DNA from: Montifringilla adamsi
Taxonomy: Eukaryota; Chordata; Aves; Passeriformes; Passeridae
DNA length: 64,000 nucleotides
Direction: 5' to 3'
Assembly: GCA_017590115.1 (NCBI GenBank)
Contig: JAGGNK010010337.1
Location: 1,364,001 to 1,428,000 of the forward strand
The translations under genes were made by a program, and so were the position numbers. The notes under the pieces are model-generated. The model made no database searches. It was not told the DNA's origin and worked only from the letters and a program-made list of their open reading frames with translations. The stretch's first letter is position 1; the number at the start of each line of letters is the position of its first letter. This document shows positions 36,211-48,035 of this stretch, piece by piece.

Positions 36211-37470
36211 AAAGTGGCTTTAGAAATTTTTTTTAGGTTGGTGGGAATTGGTCGTTGAAGTCATTATAAATTTTTGTCTGTTCTTGATTTGGGCTGCAGG
36301 CATTCAACCTGTGCTGCCTGACCACAGGAGCCAAATAACTTTGAGAAAAAGACCTGAGTCGTCTGCAGGCAGTTTTATTAACATCTGAAGCACACAATTG
36401 TGCCATGTAGGACCCGAGTCCATGCTAGAGCCCTTTCATTACCCTGCTACACGGCTGGATTTATGCTGGTGGAAGTCCTGGCTAAAAAAGCTTTTGTACA
36501 ATGATTAATTGACCTTAACAAGTTTAAGGATGCTTATTTGCACACAGTTACGAACTGTTGCAATATGTCACAAATGAGAGCGGCTTCTATTATAAACGTA
36601 ATGGCATAAACAGTGAAAGCTGGTTATATTTCCTTAAAAGTTCATTGCAGGGAAATGGGGAAGCTTGAGAAGCTAAACAAATCCAGGCAATAATGGAAAT
36701 GTAGCATGAAATTACTTCTGTAAACAACAGCCATTCATTATTTGAACATTTTTCATAAGAGAGTCAGCAGACGAGCGTTGATGTTAAAGGGTGTGTATGG
36801 AGGGGGAGGAGGAAGCAGGGAGATTATGAATTTCGAAAGAAATCTTCTAGGGTTATATAGACAGATGTACATCTGTTTAAAAAAAAAAGAGGTATGTAAA
36901 GCACTGATTGATCCCTGAATATTAACAATCGATGCCATTTTCTTCATTAACTTCTGAGTGGAGCACAAAGAAAGGTATATTTGATTTAAGGGAAAGAGAA
37001 GGGAGCACTATTTAATGTTGATTTGGTGTAGTGAATAACCCCAGAGAGAAATGTAAATACCAGGCTGCAATAACATGACAGCACACTAATCATATTTACA
37101 AACGATATTAAATCTGTCCATTGTGCTTGCCTGGCTGCGGATTGGCCCGACTGTAATTGTCACTGTAACCAGCGCTGGCTTGTGGGAGAATTTAACTGCA
37201 GTGATATAAGGTGAGTGCTAGGCTTATTATTACTTTATTATTACCCGGTTTATGTTTATTAAAACAATTTGTCATGCAGAACAGGAATGGGAGAATGGGA
37301 ACATTAAATCGTGCTGTACTCAACCTGAAGAAATGAGTTACAATAAAATTAATGGCAGGCAGGCCACAGCTGACACTTGTAGCCGTGTGGAGCAGCTACA
37401 CACTGGTTCGTTTCATTTGCTGATCGTTTCTTGTTAGGGTCACGCCATTAAACTTACATATTGAGAACTA
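36211..37470. promoter_or_regulatory. candidate enhancer block C
   Basis: This is over a kilobase of complex AT-rich sequence with no transposon similarity. The only simple runs are short ones, at 36878-36887 (A) and 36795-36810 (G/A). A perfect palindrome CCAGCGCTGG lies at 37169-37178, next to an inverted CCAAT box (ATTGGCC, 37141-37147) and a TAATTGTCAC core at 37154-37163. TTATTATTACTTTATTATTACC follows at about 37223-37244. The block has the texture of deeply conserved non-coding DNA, which only alignment can confirm. Confidence 0.38.
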
Positions 37471-38270
37471 CTGAAAATCTGAGGCAATGAAGGTAAAGTT
37501 TATGAAGCAAAAGTGGGGGTTTTTTTCTGCTGCTAATGCATTCCTTTCAATTATTACAGAAATCAGGAATGCAGATTGAAAGTTTAAATCATACTGAGTT
37601 ATTAAAGGCGTGTGTTGGAGTGAATGTCCTTCAATTTTACAGAGGCTTAGAGAGCTGAGAAAGAGCTGAGTTTAGGCTAAAGTGAGACCATTCTCTAAAG
37701 GCTTTGAGCAAAGAGAACAGCGAGAATAGTGGTCATGAAAGGTCTCATAACAAGTTTAATAAAAGCTGCTTTATTTTCTTTCCCTGGAACTCAAGGGGTC
37801 CTTATTTGATATCTTCAAATTTATTTCAGCCCAAATCTTCATTATTTTAAAGTAGAGGCAGGAGGCAATGACCATGGGAATAGCATTGAGCCTCTTGGAA
37901 TTCAGCAAAGAGGCACAGTGACATAAACCCCTCTTGTGACACAATTACGGAAGAAATTAAAAGTGTCAGGCTCTATGTACTTTAGCTGCATAGAAGAAAT
38001 CTGGCCTCCTGATGAAACATCTTTGTACATGAAAAAGTAATACCCTGCCCTTGTTTCCCATTATACAACAATGTTAAGGAGTCTTCTGGGGTGATTATTA
38101 GGGATTTGGTGAAGCACAATAAATGCTGAAGATTAAATCTGAGCACTAGCAATTAGTATTGGGGGAGGAAGAGCCCTTTTTTCCCCCCCTTTTTCAAAGT
38201 ATTTATTAATGAAGCTATTTAAAGAAAACCCAGCCAACTGCTGCAGTTAGGAAATGTGAACCTTTCATTT
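37471..38270. other. anonymous AT-rich DNA, possibly part of the enhancer cluster
   Basis: No repeat or gene is recognised. Composition resembles the preceding blocks, with scattered ATTA cores and one C/T-rich run at 38177-38195. Confidence 0.3.
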
Positions 38271-38274
38271 CTAG

Positions 38275-38365
38275 CAGTTTTATACTTGTGCGAGTCCTAC
38301 AAAGTCCATGGGGTTATTCTTGATTTATACCAGTGTGAGAAAGTAGAAGATCAGGCTGTCTCTGT
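38275..38365. repeat. ancient amniote repeat tail ('TTACACCAGTGTGAG' type)
   Basis: The order 'gagtcctacaaagtccatgg', 'ggttattcttgatttatacc' and 'agtgtgagaaagtagaagat', then 'caggc', follows the tail of an old amniote interspersed repeat. That tail reads roughly 'aagtcaatgg-agtta-ctgatttacaccagtgtgag-gatcaggc'. The resemblance is clear over about 70 bases although diverged. The source family is not certain to me. Confidence 0.45.
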
Positions 38366-39600
38366 GGGATTTTTTTCCCTCATTTTCCTTTTTTTAAGCT
38401 AAGATAGTTTTTTTAAGTCTTGGAGAAAGCCTTCAAAGGGTGTATTGAGCCACATGTTCTCTGCCTGTGTCCCCAGTCACAAAGTCTGGGCCAAGCATCC
38501 AAGAGTTCAGCATCCAACCACTATAACAGAACACTGGAATGGGAGCTGAACTCAGGAAAATCCAGTTTGTTGAAGTGAATGAAGATATTTTAAAGACCTT
38601 CTTTTAGCAATCTGTCTTGTCCTTTTGGTTTTTCAACAGGGGGAATGGTAGATGATTCACTCAGAAAAGTAACTTCATGTTTAGCCTCAGTGGTGAAGCT
38701 GTTGCAATCACAAAGGCCATTCCAAACCTGGGAAAAAGATGTGGAACAAAAAATTCCCTTATCACTTCCTCACAAAATGATCACCTCCTTGAAATAACAG
38801 CCACTTCTCTGAGAGCACCAGTAGGTTCATTTCTGAGGATAAAAGAGACCAAAGGCCCTGGCTCACGGATTATTTTCCCTACTGAGGTCTAGTGCAATAA
38901 GAGCAATGCACTGTGGTGGCAAGCTCCTGGTGGACCTGTGTCTTGGAAACTCCGTGGCTTTTGGAGTGGCTCCTGTCTGACTTTTTGTCATGGTGCTGCA
39001 GGAGCAAAGAATAGAGGAGTGGTTTAGGGAAACGGGAAAACCACTGAGGGGATAATTGTTTCAGTGACGTCGGGCTCTGTGGCTGGTGGCCTGCTCTGAG
39101 GGCCAAAGTGAAGATGAAAGGAGGCACAGATTGGGGGCTTGGATGCTCTAAATATGCACAGCCAGCAGTGGTCCACACTGCTGTGCTGGGAGGTGCAGTG
39201 CGACCATGGCAGGGAGAAGATGTCCACATATTGCTGGCTTTAAGTCCTTTCCTGTGCCCTCTTTTACGTTCATTGAAAGGAAAATGCATTTTATTAAAAC
39301 ATATTGACCTCTTTCCCTTTCTAAATAGACTTTTAAATGCTACAGCAAAGCTCTGACCCAGTATTTTTAAAAGCGGGATTTTAACATAATCTTGCATCTT
39401 AATTTGGGGGGCTGGGGTGTAAACACTGAGTAAACTTTGGGAGAAACCAGTTGGTCCTTTATTCCCTTCTGTGTAAAGCTCATGAACTCTGAGTAACACA
39501 AACACTGTGTCTTGCTGAATTGCTGTGCTTATTATACGTGCAAACACCCCTTTGACATGAAGGACAAGGATAAAGTGAAGAATTTGGAGTCATATTTATC
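38366..39600. other. anonymous DNA containing the longest open frame
   Basis: The longest open frame of the window, 222 codons, lies on the minus strand at 38879-39547. It has no recognisable domain, no strong initiation context that I can argue for and overlaps unrelated frames on the other strand. I treat it as chance. No repeat is recognised. Confidence 0.4.
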
Positions 39601-39604
39601 ACTT

Positions 39605-39720
39605 GGATTATTAATAATAATAACATTTGGCATCTTTACAGCACTTTACATTTTCAAAATGCTGCATAAACATTAACTAAATGGTAGTTAAGTGCGCATA
39701 AATGATATTCAGAGCCATTA
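39605..39720 (+). repeat. ancient amniote retroposon tail ('AATAATAATAACATTTGGCATC' type)
   Basis: An AATAATAATAA start is followed by 'catttggcatctttacagca', 'ctttacattttcaaaatgct' and 'gcataaacattaactaaatg', and near the end 'agagccattaccctctactc'. This follows the classic order 'taataataa-tagcatttatacagcactttt-catcttcaaagcgctttacaaacattaacta' found in very old amniote LINE/SINE-like repeats. It is diverged but collinear over more than 80 bases. Confidence 0.55.
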
Positions 39721-42700
39721 CCCTCTACTCACCGTGGGTCTGCACTGAAATGTGTGTGCTGCTTCTTGTTGGAAAATCTTTACTGCTCATGTGAAGTATC
39801 AGTTTTTCCTGGAAGAACCACACTGACCATTTTTCATTTTGTTTCACATTCACCCGAAGCCTTTTGTCCATATTATGGATTAATGGTCTGCAAAATTTCA
39901 GTTTATTGGGGAAAAAGAAGTTGTTGATTTTACTTACAGGAGCATAAAAACAAATAAAAATAAAGTAGAGAGCTCAGAAAGCAAAGCACTACTCCTAATT
40001 TTTTTCTTTTAAAATCACATCTTAGTTTGATTCTTACCACAGCCATGCATTTTATGCTCTGTTTCCTGACTGTGGAGTCTGCTTCTGCTCCACCACATAC
40101 ATTTGAGTGCTGGATGCTCCTAGGGCTGCATGCTATGGACCAATCCAGCCATTCAGAGCCATCTGCTGTACTTGTGCCTGTGTCAGTATTGCCAAAAAAG
40201 GGTCTACTTGTTGTCCATTGAATAGGGACTGTTCAGGATCCTTCATGATCCATTGTTTTCAAAGGAGATATCTGTACTTGCCTTATCCCTACCCCCAGTT
40301 TGCAACTTTTTTTTTCTGTAGCCACATTAGTTTGTATTGCAGTAATGCTTTCCTTTTTTATGGCTTTGGTGCCTTTGTGCCATTTCAGTTAAACAGAAAG
40401 TGGGGAAGATTTTAGGAGCATCATGCCTCTCAGTAGCTATGGCAAGTCTGTACCTGAAAACAATTTACTGTGTAACCCCATCAAAGAGGAGTGGAAATCA
40501 AGGGAAATGTCAAACAGCAGCTTTCAGGCTGTATTGCATCAACGTAATCCAGGAGCAAGCAAATAATTCCACTGTCACTTAATTAAAAGTTTTAATACCT
40601 TATGTCTTTGACCTTGTTCTTTAGCTGAACACATAAAAGCAAAATGGGTTTCTGCTTTAATCTCACTTTGTGCCATTGCCCTCTGATGAGAGAATCCTCC
40701 TGGTACCTCTGATGTGTCATTGAAGCGAAGGGAAGGGCTATGCACACTGCTTGCTCCTATCTTCTGCACGGAGCCTACCTTGACAAAGTTCCTCTTGCTA
40801 TCTTTAGTCTTCTCCCTGGAGCATCTGGCACATCAGGGCAAGAGGGATCTCAGCCCCACAGCTTCATTTGGGCCTGTTAACTGTAACTACTGATGTCGTT
40901 TACAAGGATAAACCCTTAAAGCCAGGCCAAGGTAGACAAAGAAAGAACACTGGAGTAATTCCCTTTGGACAGCAGAGATTGGTGTTCAAGTTATTGAAAA
41001 TCTGTGTAACTCATTTTCTCTTTTGTCATACTTAAAAAATCCATGAAGTTTGGCTGAGTGCAAACAATAAGCTTTTATAGTTGCTGCCCTTGTTCATAAA
41101 TGTGTAATCTTCTGGGACCATCAGAAAAGCTTTGGTACAGCAAATTAAAACTCTCTAAACTTTCCTGTGTCTCCTTGGACGTTTTGTAGACCTGCAAATA
41201 CCACACAGTAATCAATATAATGCCTCTAATACTTGAAGGCAAACTGGCAGCTCCTGAGTCAGGGAGCACAGTGCAGCTTCCTCACAGCTAGACGTGGCTC
41301 CTGCCAGGAGCACAGAGGAACAGCGTCCCCAGGGAAGTCAGGAGGGGACAGCTGTGTGTGTGCTCTCATTTCCAAGGCTCCCAGGTACTTTCTGTCCCAT
41401 CATCAGCCTCCTCATTTCAGCAGCACTGTCAGAGATCTGTGCCCAAAGTCCACGCTGGTCTGTGGGTCACAGTGTTTTGTGATCTCCTGTTCCTTGCATG
41501 TGTCCGTGTGTGCGCTTTTCCCTAATGAGCCAATTATACTGCAGCCAGCAGAGTGAGTTGCATATTCCCTCTCTCCTCATTGTTTTAGCACAGTTTAACA
41601 ATACTCTCTTACTACATCCTTTATTTTATCTCTGAGAGAACTGTGTTATTTTTATTTGTGGCAAGGCATATGGTATTCAATTACAGAGCATTTGCTCTTT
41701 CATATCTTGTCAGTGAATAACCTTATCAGTTTAACAACTTTGCTGAGGAATATTCAGCACGGGCCAGAGAGGGTGAGAATCACGGGTGTGTTTTTTGCCT
41801 ATTGTCAAACATTTGCATTCCCTCCTCACTTAGTGAGGATTATACCTGAGTCAAAAATGACTTTGTAACCACAGGCAAGCAGCAGCTGTGGGGTGGGGTG
41901 CCTGATAGTTTAGTTTTCTACCACTGCTTGGCTCTGTCTTGTTACTCAAGCCATGACTGCTCCCAGTGAGTGGGGAAGGGATACCTGCAGTCACTCGTGC
42001 TAATTGGATGTGTGCAGCAATTCAGGTGGGCAGTGCTGCTGCCTGGGTGCCCAGCCGTGCTGATGAAGCACCTAAAGATGCAGCAAGCACAGCTGGATCA
42101 CTGTCCAACCACGTTCTAGCTGCAGAAACACCTTGGGCAAACAGTACCCGTGTGCTTCTGACCTCTGGGATAAGGTGGCAGCCTGGTGCCTCCTCATTTA
42201 TGGAGCCAAATGGTCTAATGCTTGGCTGAGATGATGAGAAAAATGGAGGGAAGTTTTGTCTGCAAAGAATTTCCTGTAACTTCAGTTCATATCTAATGGC
42301 TGCTTATTTTTATAATAAGGAGGGCTCTTTTCTCCAGTGTGGCCTTGTCCAAAGCCCATTTACATCAACATTAAAGCTTGCCACTGACCTAGTGGCCTTT
42401 GGATCAGGCCCATAGCCTCCTTATCGTCTTCCATATTACTGGCACACCTTTACCTTGGGTCTTGATTTCTGTGGAGCTCTTTAGGTCAAGCTCTATCTCA
42501 TTGATGTGCCCGGGCTTAAATTGATTCAGAGAGAAACTGACTGTTCCTCTAAAGAGGTGGTCATTTTTTCTTAAGCAGCTTCTATTTTTAGAAAAAACTC
42601 CTTGAGGCAGCAGGCAGCCTTGGTACCTGGCTGGCAGGGGCTGCAGTGTGCTTTGTGACAAACCCCTTTGGGACACACCATGTGGCAGCTGGAATTGTAC

Positions 42701-44135
42701 CCAAGGATACCCCACCAGCTCCATCAGAAGGCTGGAATCAGGAAAAACATCAGATTTTTTCATTCTAGAATTGAAGAAAATAATAACGGTTCAAACTTGA
42801 TTCAAGTTTTCAGTAGGGTGGGTCCTAATAGTGTTGCCTGTCTTCCTGAAGATCTTAGAAGTGCATATCTTATGTTTCCAATGGAGACTTGCTTGAATGA
42901 AAACTTTAGGCTGGTTGTCTTAAACACTCTGTGTGCAATTACAAGATTGCTTTAACTGTTTGGACAGACTTCTTTAGCACCTTTTGGGGAGCTTGTGTGC
43001 ACAGCTTCTGAAATCCCAAGCTGGCCCTCTGCCAGGGGTGAGCTCAACAGAAAAAGCACTGCAATTCATTTCTTCCCATCTTCTCTCTTCTGGCTTCTCC
43101 CTTTTTTCTCCTGTAAGCACTGTTGGGTGTGGAAGCACCAGCTGAATGTAATACAGGTACAGGTGATGAGAAAGGGCATGATCCTAATCACAAACAATAG
43201 TTTGTAGTGCAAAACCAAGACCTAATTCTCCTTGCACAGCTCCTGTGCTGTGAAGCAGTTGTGGGATCAGGGACAGCTGTGGGGCCTTGATATGGTCCCA
43301 TGGTAGGAAATGTTTGGTTCTAAACGGCCAATTAATTTAAAATTGAGAAACTGTTGGACTCATTGCCTATGGCAGGGTTATAATTTGCTTTGCTTTTTCT
43401 GAAAGCCAATAATTTCTCTGACGTCAGGGAGGATTAAATACCTGTATTCACAGTTTTGCTTAAGAAATGCAACATTTTGTCCTTTGGCCAAAACCCAGAG
43501 GACTCTAATGGGGGTTAAGGGGTAACACCCACTCAAGGCCAACTCTTCAGTAGTTGTTCACAGCAACATTTCTTTCAAAACTTTCTTTGCTACTGGCCAT
43601 TGGCAGAGAAAAGACACCTATCCGTACTATATATATATTTTTAATTGCATATTAAATTAGTCTAAATAAAGAAGGATCAAAGAAAAACTAGTAGAGTGAA
43701 CACTAATGCTGGTGACAAATTTCTGTCAGTAGCTGACTTTGTGAGACGGAATCATAGCTTAAAGTGCCTGTATGAACCAAAGAGTTGGGGCTGTTTAGTT
43801 GGGCAGTGCCATCACTTGATTATTCTGTGAGAAATTTCAGAAATACAGTTGCTTTATGAGCCCGACTTCTATGATGATAAATTTCCAAAAGCAAAAATGT
43901 GAATTTAAATTATTCGTATTCATGTGAGCGTGGTAGAGATTTTTGGAATTGCTGCGGCAAGTTATGGATGATGCATGAAATGAAAAAATCCCTGCCCAGT
44001 GCACAAGGAATACAAAAAGGCTTCTGCAGCCAGCACTGTGCTACGGGTGGTGTGCTCTCTGGGAAGAGGGGTTTGTGTTTTTTGTAAAGCACCCAGCCTT
44101 CAGCACATGCACAAAAGTAAACAAAAGACAGAATG
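39721..44135. other. anonymous single-copy DNA
   Basis: No gene or repeat is recognised. GC-richer parts lie at 41235-41500 and 42580-42720. An ATTTGCAT octamer is at 41811-41818. A TATATATATATT tract lies at 43629-43640. Open frames of up to 119 codons are domain-free. Confidence 0.4.
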
Positions 44136-44140
44136 AAAGG

Positions 44141-44527
44141 AAAAAAAAAAAAAAAAAAAGAGAAATACCCCCTGACACCTAGGAGCACTTGTGGTGTAAG
44201 ACTGGAGCTTTTTTCCCCAATATCTGCCTTTCCAGCACCCCAGAGCTGCCAAGTTCTGCATGTGTGGGGCAGATTCTCCTCACCTTGGGTCAGCTGTTCA
44301 TTAATAAGTATCTTTGTTTTGCAGAAAGAGTGGGGAAAAACCTCTCCCAAGTCTGTCTTGCACATCTCTCCCTAGCCCAAGGATGGCATGACAAAAATAG
44401 AAAAAAAAAAAAAAAGGGGATAACATGATCACATCCACAGTCCCTCACATAAAATAGTGTCTCATGTGCTTCTGATCTGAAGCTGATCATATAAAACAGT
44501 GGGGGGGGAAAAAAAAAAAAAAAAAAA
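44141..44527 (+). repeat. three poly(A) runs within 0.4 kb
   Basis: Uninterrupted A runs occur at 44141-44159 (19), 44401-44415 (15) and 44509-44527 (19), the last preceded by eight G residues. The spacer sequences are not recognisable as retroposons. Most avian CR1 copies lack poly(A) tails, so these are not CR1 ends. They create long Phe-rich artefactual frames on the minus strand (43910-44544). Confidence 0.85.
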
Positions 44528-45005
44528 CCACACCTGAAAAACACCTGCAGATAATTTTTTTCTAACTTTTATTCTAGCATTAGGGTCTGCCCAATCTTCT
44601 TGTCTGCAGGAAACTAGAGTGTCTGTTCTTTCTGGGACTGCACTCAGCATTACTGTCTTCCAGATCTGAATCTACAGTCACTTATTTAAGTGATTGAACT
44701 CTTAAGTTAAATAGATTATATCTGCAAACACTGAATGGGATCGGACTTTATCTTCCAAATTTAACATATTTTCTAATTGTCTAATGAGCTCTTTTATGTG
44801 TGCATGTATTCTTACCTGAACACTAGTATGTGCCATATATGCTGAACTCATTCCAATCTGTTAAAGCATCTTCTGAAGTTCTTTGATATCTGCTGCACTG
44901 TGCTTATTCAGTAATTTCTATACAATCTTAAGACATCTGTGTTTTCTGTTTCAGACAGACCCTGTATGGGCCTTGCCATCCCACAGCTTCATACCTTACT
45001 GTGCT
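44528..45005. other. anonymous AT-rich DNA
   Basis: No gene or repeat is recognised between the poly(A) runs and the CR1 tail. Confidence 0.4.
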
Positions 45006-45009
45006 ATAA

Positions 45010-45075
45010 AGGGATAGAGGGACCAGATGATCAATTTAGGTCCCTTCTGACTGGAATTATTCTATTCTGTCCTAT
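45010..45075 (+). mobile_element. CR1 LINE 3' tail
   Basis: The sequence 'gagggaccagatgatcaatt', 'taggtcccttctgactggaa' and 'ttattctattctg' matches the CR1 3' UTR end, where GGACCAGATGATC is followed by AGGTCCCTTCCAACCTGGAATTATTCTATG. Only the last 65 or so bases remain. The terminal repeat unit is degraded to TTCTATTCTG. Confidence 0.85.
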
Positions 45076-46170
45076 TTTAGTGTGTGGCCACCATGACATC
45101 AAATAACATTTCGATTTTGCTTTTAGTGTTGGGTACTTGGTACAAAGGATGTGTGGGGTGTTTGCTCTCTGTTCCTGAATGTCAATGTGTGTTTTCAGAA
45201 CGTGCTAATTCTTTTCTAATCTTGCAATGCAGTTTGTTGAAAGCCTCCTGCTGTGTAAATAGATTAATACATCTGACCAAAACCTCTGTTTTATCTTAAC
45301 CTTTGCCTTCACTATACCTTTGCCTTCCAGTATTCTGTTTATTAAAATACTTTTGGGGGTTTTTTTTCATCCCTCTTGTATGTTGAGCCCAGGATGATTC
45401 ATTTAGGAAGGGTCACTGCATTCTCAACACTCACACCTCTTTGCTGAACACAAGTGTGTTTCCACACCTAGTGCAAACAGACCTGGTCATTCCTCACCTA
45501 AGAACAAAAAAGAATTAACAGATCTCATTTGTGTTTTGATGGGCAGTAACATCCTAAACCCCAGGTTTCTCCAAATCTTGAGCTAGAGGGGTACTGTTGA
45601 GATTTTAATGAGTAGAAAAAACCACAGTGTTACAAACACAAGAGTGTAGTCAGGCTGAAGTCCATGAGCAGTAGCAAGCAGCTACCCATTTCTTACATTT
45701 ATAATTGATTGCACATTGTTTTTTTTATTGCTTGCTAATGTTTTCTTTTAGAAAAAAAAACCCAGATTCTAGTAATTCTGCAAATGTTCAGGCCCTTTCC
45801 CATAACTTTTCTTTGACCTGTCTTTTCTATCACAATGTTTTGTCTTAGTCCATCTGCTCAAGCTTCCTATCTCTGTGGATCAAGTGCACTTCTCTGATTA
45901 ATGATGCTGTCTGGAACTGGTTTTATAGCCTCTTCTGGTACAGCATGCAGTAATGTGGTTCTACTAGCCCATGTGAAAGGTTTCTGAAGCTGGTACAACA
46001 AGGGAGCCAGACCAGTAGGTCAAAAGCAGCACCTCATCCCTACTGCACCATGATCTACCAAGTCTGCCAGCTTTAGACACCCTTCCTTTTGCTGAAGACT
46101 CATAGTTTGTGCTTTTCTCTCGGTGTTTCAGGGTGAGCTTTCCTATCACTGTGTGTTGCCTCGTGTTTCC
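45076..46170. other. anonymous single-copy DNA
   Basis: No gene or repeat is recognised. T-rich runs lie at 45356-45368 and 45718-45728, and an A run at about 45752-45760. Confidence 0.4.
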
Positions 46171-46179
46171 CTGGAAATC

Positions 46180-46660
46180 AGCCTGCTGGATAGGGATGTG
46201 TCATGGACAGAGAGACCTGTTTGAGATCTTTGGGGCTGGAAGGGCAGGGGAAGGTGCTGCCCTCACCTTGGCGGTGGTGGCACCGAGCACCCCTCTGGGG
46301 TCTGCAGGGTGGGCTGATGCAGAGCTGCCTTGGTCTGCTCAGCCTGGCTCCGCTGCAGAGACTTTGCTCTGTGTTTGGAGAGGTGGCCACCAACTCTGAA
46401 GGCACCCTCCACACCTTCTCTGCTCTGGCCAGGTCCTGCCAGCTGTGTCCAGGTGTGAAGTGCTGGCTTCATGTTTGCTCGTGGTCTGTCTTGCTGCTAC
46501 TGGTTGTGTGACACCAGGCAGGGCTCTGTGGTGTAGCACCACCAGCGTGTGTTGGCTCTGTGGCTGCTGCCCTCCTTCACATCCCTGTAAAACCTCTCTG
46601 TCCTCTCTTGGCACCTCCCAGAGTGTGGGTCCAGCAAAGCAGCCATGCCACAGCAGCATC
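46180..46660. other. GC-rich patch, non-coding
   Basis: About 480 bases are clearly GC-richer than their flanks, with frames open on both strands (up to 121 codons, 46339-46704 minus). CpG is not enriched, so it does not look like a promoter island. The translations show no recognisable domain. It may be an old GC-rich repeat I do not know. Confidence 0.35.
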
Positions 46661-47750
46661 CATGTGTACATGGGTCTCCCCAGTAAATGTGTCCCTATAT
46701 TCATTATCCTCTGTGCCCTGTAAGTGCTTCCTTAAAAAGGGAAAAATATCTCCTGGAGGTGTTTTGGACCCATTTTCTGTAGGAGTAATTTGGCTGTAAC
46801 TCTGCCCACCACATGTGTCTCAGCATGGTTTGCACTGTGTCCTTAAAGCACTCAGAGCTCTTGAGGATTGTTTAGGAGAGCAGTCATCTCATAGCAATGA
46901 ATTTCTATAGGCTGGTGAAAACCCCAGCCATTAAATAGTTAATTTAAAAGTCTCCAATTAAAAACTGAATATATTTTGCAAAAAGTTACATTTGTTCTTC
47001 TCAGTGAGAAGCAAAAAAAAATAAGCAATTCAAATAATTTTTGAAGTTCCATTCCTTCATTCATTAGGAGACTTAGCTTGCAAAATCCTAATTAAAAAGA
47101 ACATTTTGTGTTAATGAAAATGTTCTAATTTTTTACCTTATGAAGTTAGTTAATTTTTTTCCATAGCATTTGGAAAAAGAGGTCTCCTTTACGGCTTTGT
47201 TCGAGTTTATATTATTTGATTGCAAAATTTGTGAGACAAAAGAGAGCTAAACTCATTCTGTGGTGCCCTCCAGTTAACTGTTCAGTTGAAAAATGACCTT
47301 CATAACTAAGTCCCTTGCCTTTTCATCAATATCAAGGAGTTACAACTCTAACCTACAGTTGAGGAGGTGGCTTCAGTCTGGTAAACCATCAGAAATTGCA
47401 TGAGCACCCCGTGGAGTGTAGATATTTATAGATATCTAAGAGGACTAGAGATAACTAAATAATTTGAATCTGAATTCTCAAACAGCCTAGGGCTTTTCTG
47501 CTGGCTTTCAAATCCAGCATCCTCTTGCATGACTTTTAGTCATTAAAAGCAGAGGTTCATTTCAGTATCCAATAATTCTGCATCAGACACAGTAACATTG
47601 CAAGTCGGAGACCTCAGGAGGTGCACACAGGTTCCTACCGTGGCACAAAGACAGCACTTTTTAGAGGTCTCTAAATCAGCTGCTATATAACTATATATGA
47701 GGTTATGTTAACTGTGAAACACATTCATTTATGCAGCCTTAAGATTCAAC
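46661..47750. other. anonymous AT-rich DNA
   Basis: No gene or repeat is recognised. 46900-47250 is strongly AT-rich with many TTAATT cores. ATATTTATAGATATCT occurs near 47422-47437. Confidence 0.4.
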
Positions 47751-47761
47751 GCGAAGCTCTC

Positions 47762-47865
47762 TGCTGGTGTAAACCAGGGTGACCACAAGTCAGTCGTGCT
47801 GAGCCGAGATATGCTCACGGAGAGGCCGACCATTAAGGAATTCTGCCCCTTTGGTCTTGCTGCCT
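47762..47865. repeat. possible ancient amniote repeat tail
   Basis: The string 'ctgctggtgtaaaccagggt' followed by 'gaccacaagtcagtcgtgct' resembles the reverse-oriented or palindromic part of the same old repeat type seen at 38275-38365 and 63225-63300. In that repeat 'gctggtgtaaatcagggtaa' precedes 'tgaagtcaatggtgct'. Similarity is limited to about 45 bases. Confidence 0.35.
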
Positions 47866-48035
47866 TCATTTTGCCACTAATCTATCTCTGTAGGGGTGGG
47901 TTTTAATATTCCAAATCTCTTCATAGGCAGAAATCGCTACAAAAAATCTTTGCGTCCTCACAGAAATACAGATCAGGAGTGTAAAAATACTTTGGACTTG
48001 CTCCAAGGACTGGAAAAATATTTATTGGAGTGTCA

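Noticed and set aside
38879..39547. 222-codon open frame on the minus strand, the longest in the window
   Set aside because: No recognisable domain, signal peptide or membrane segment, and no splice or promoter context. One chance frame of this size is expected in 64 kb of moderately GC-rich stretches.
43910..44544. Phe-rich minus-strand frames of up to 151 codons
   Set aside because: They are produced by poly(A) runs on the plus strand.
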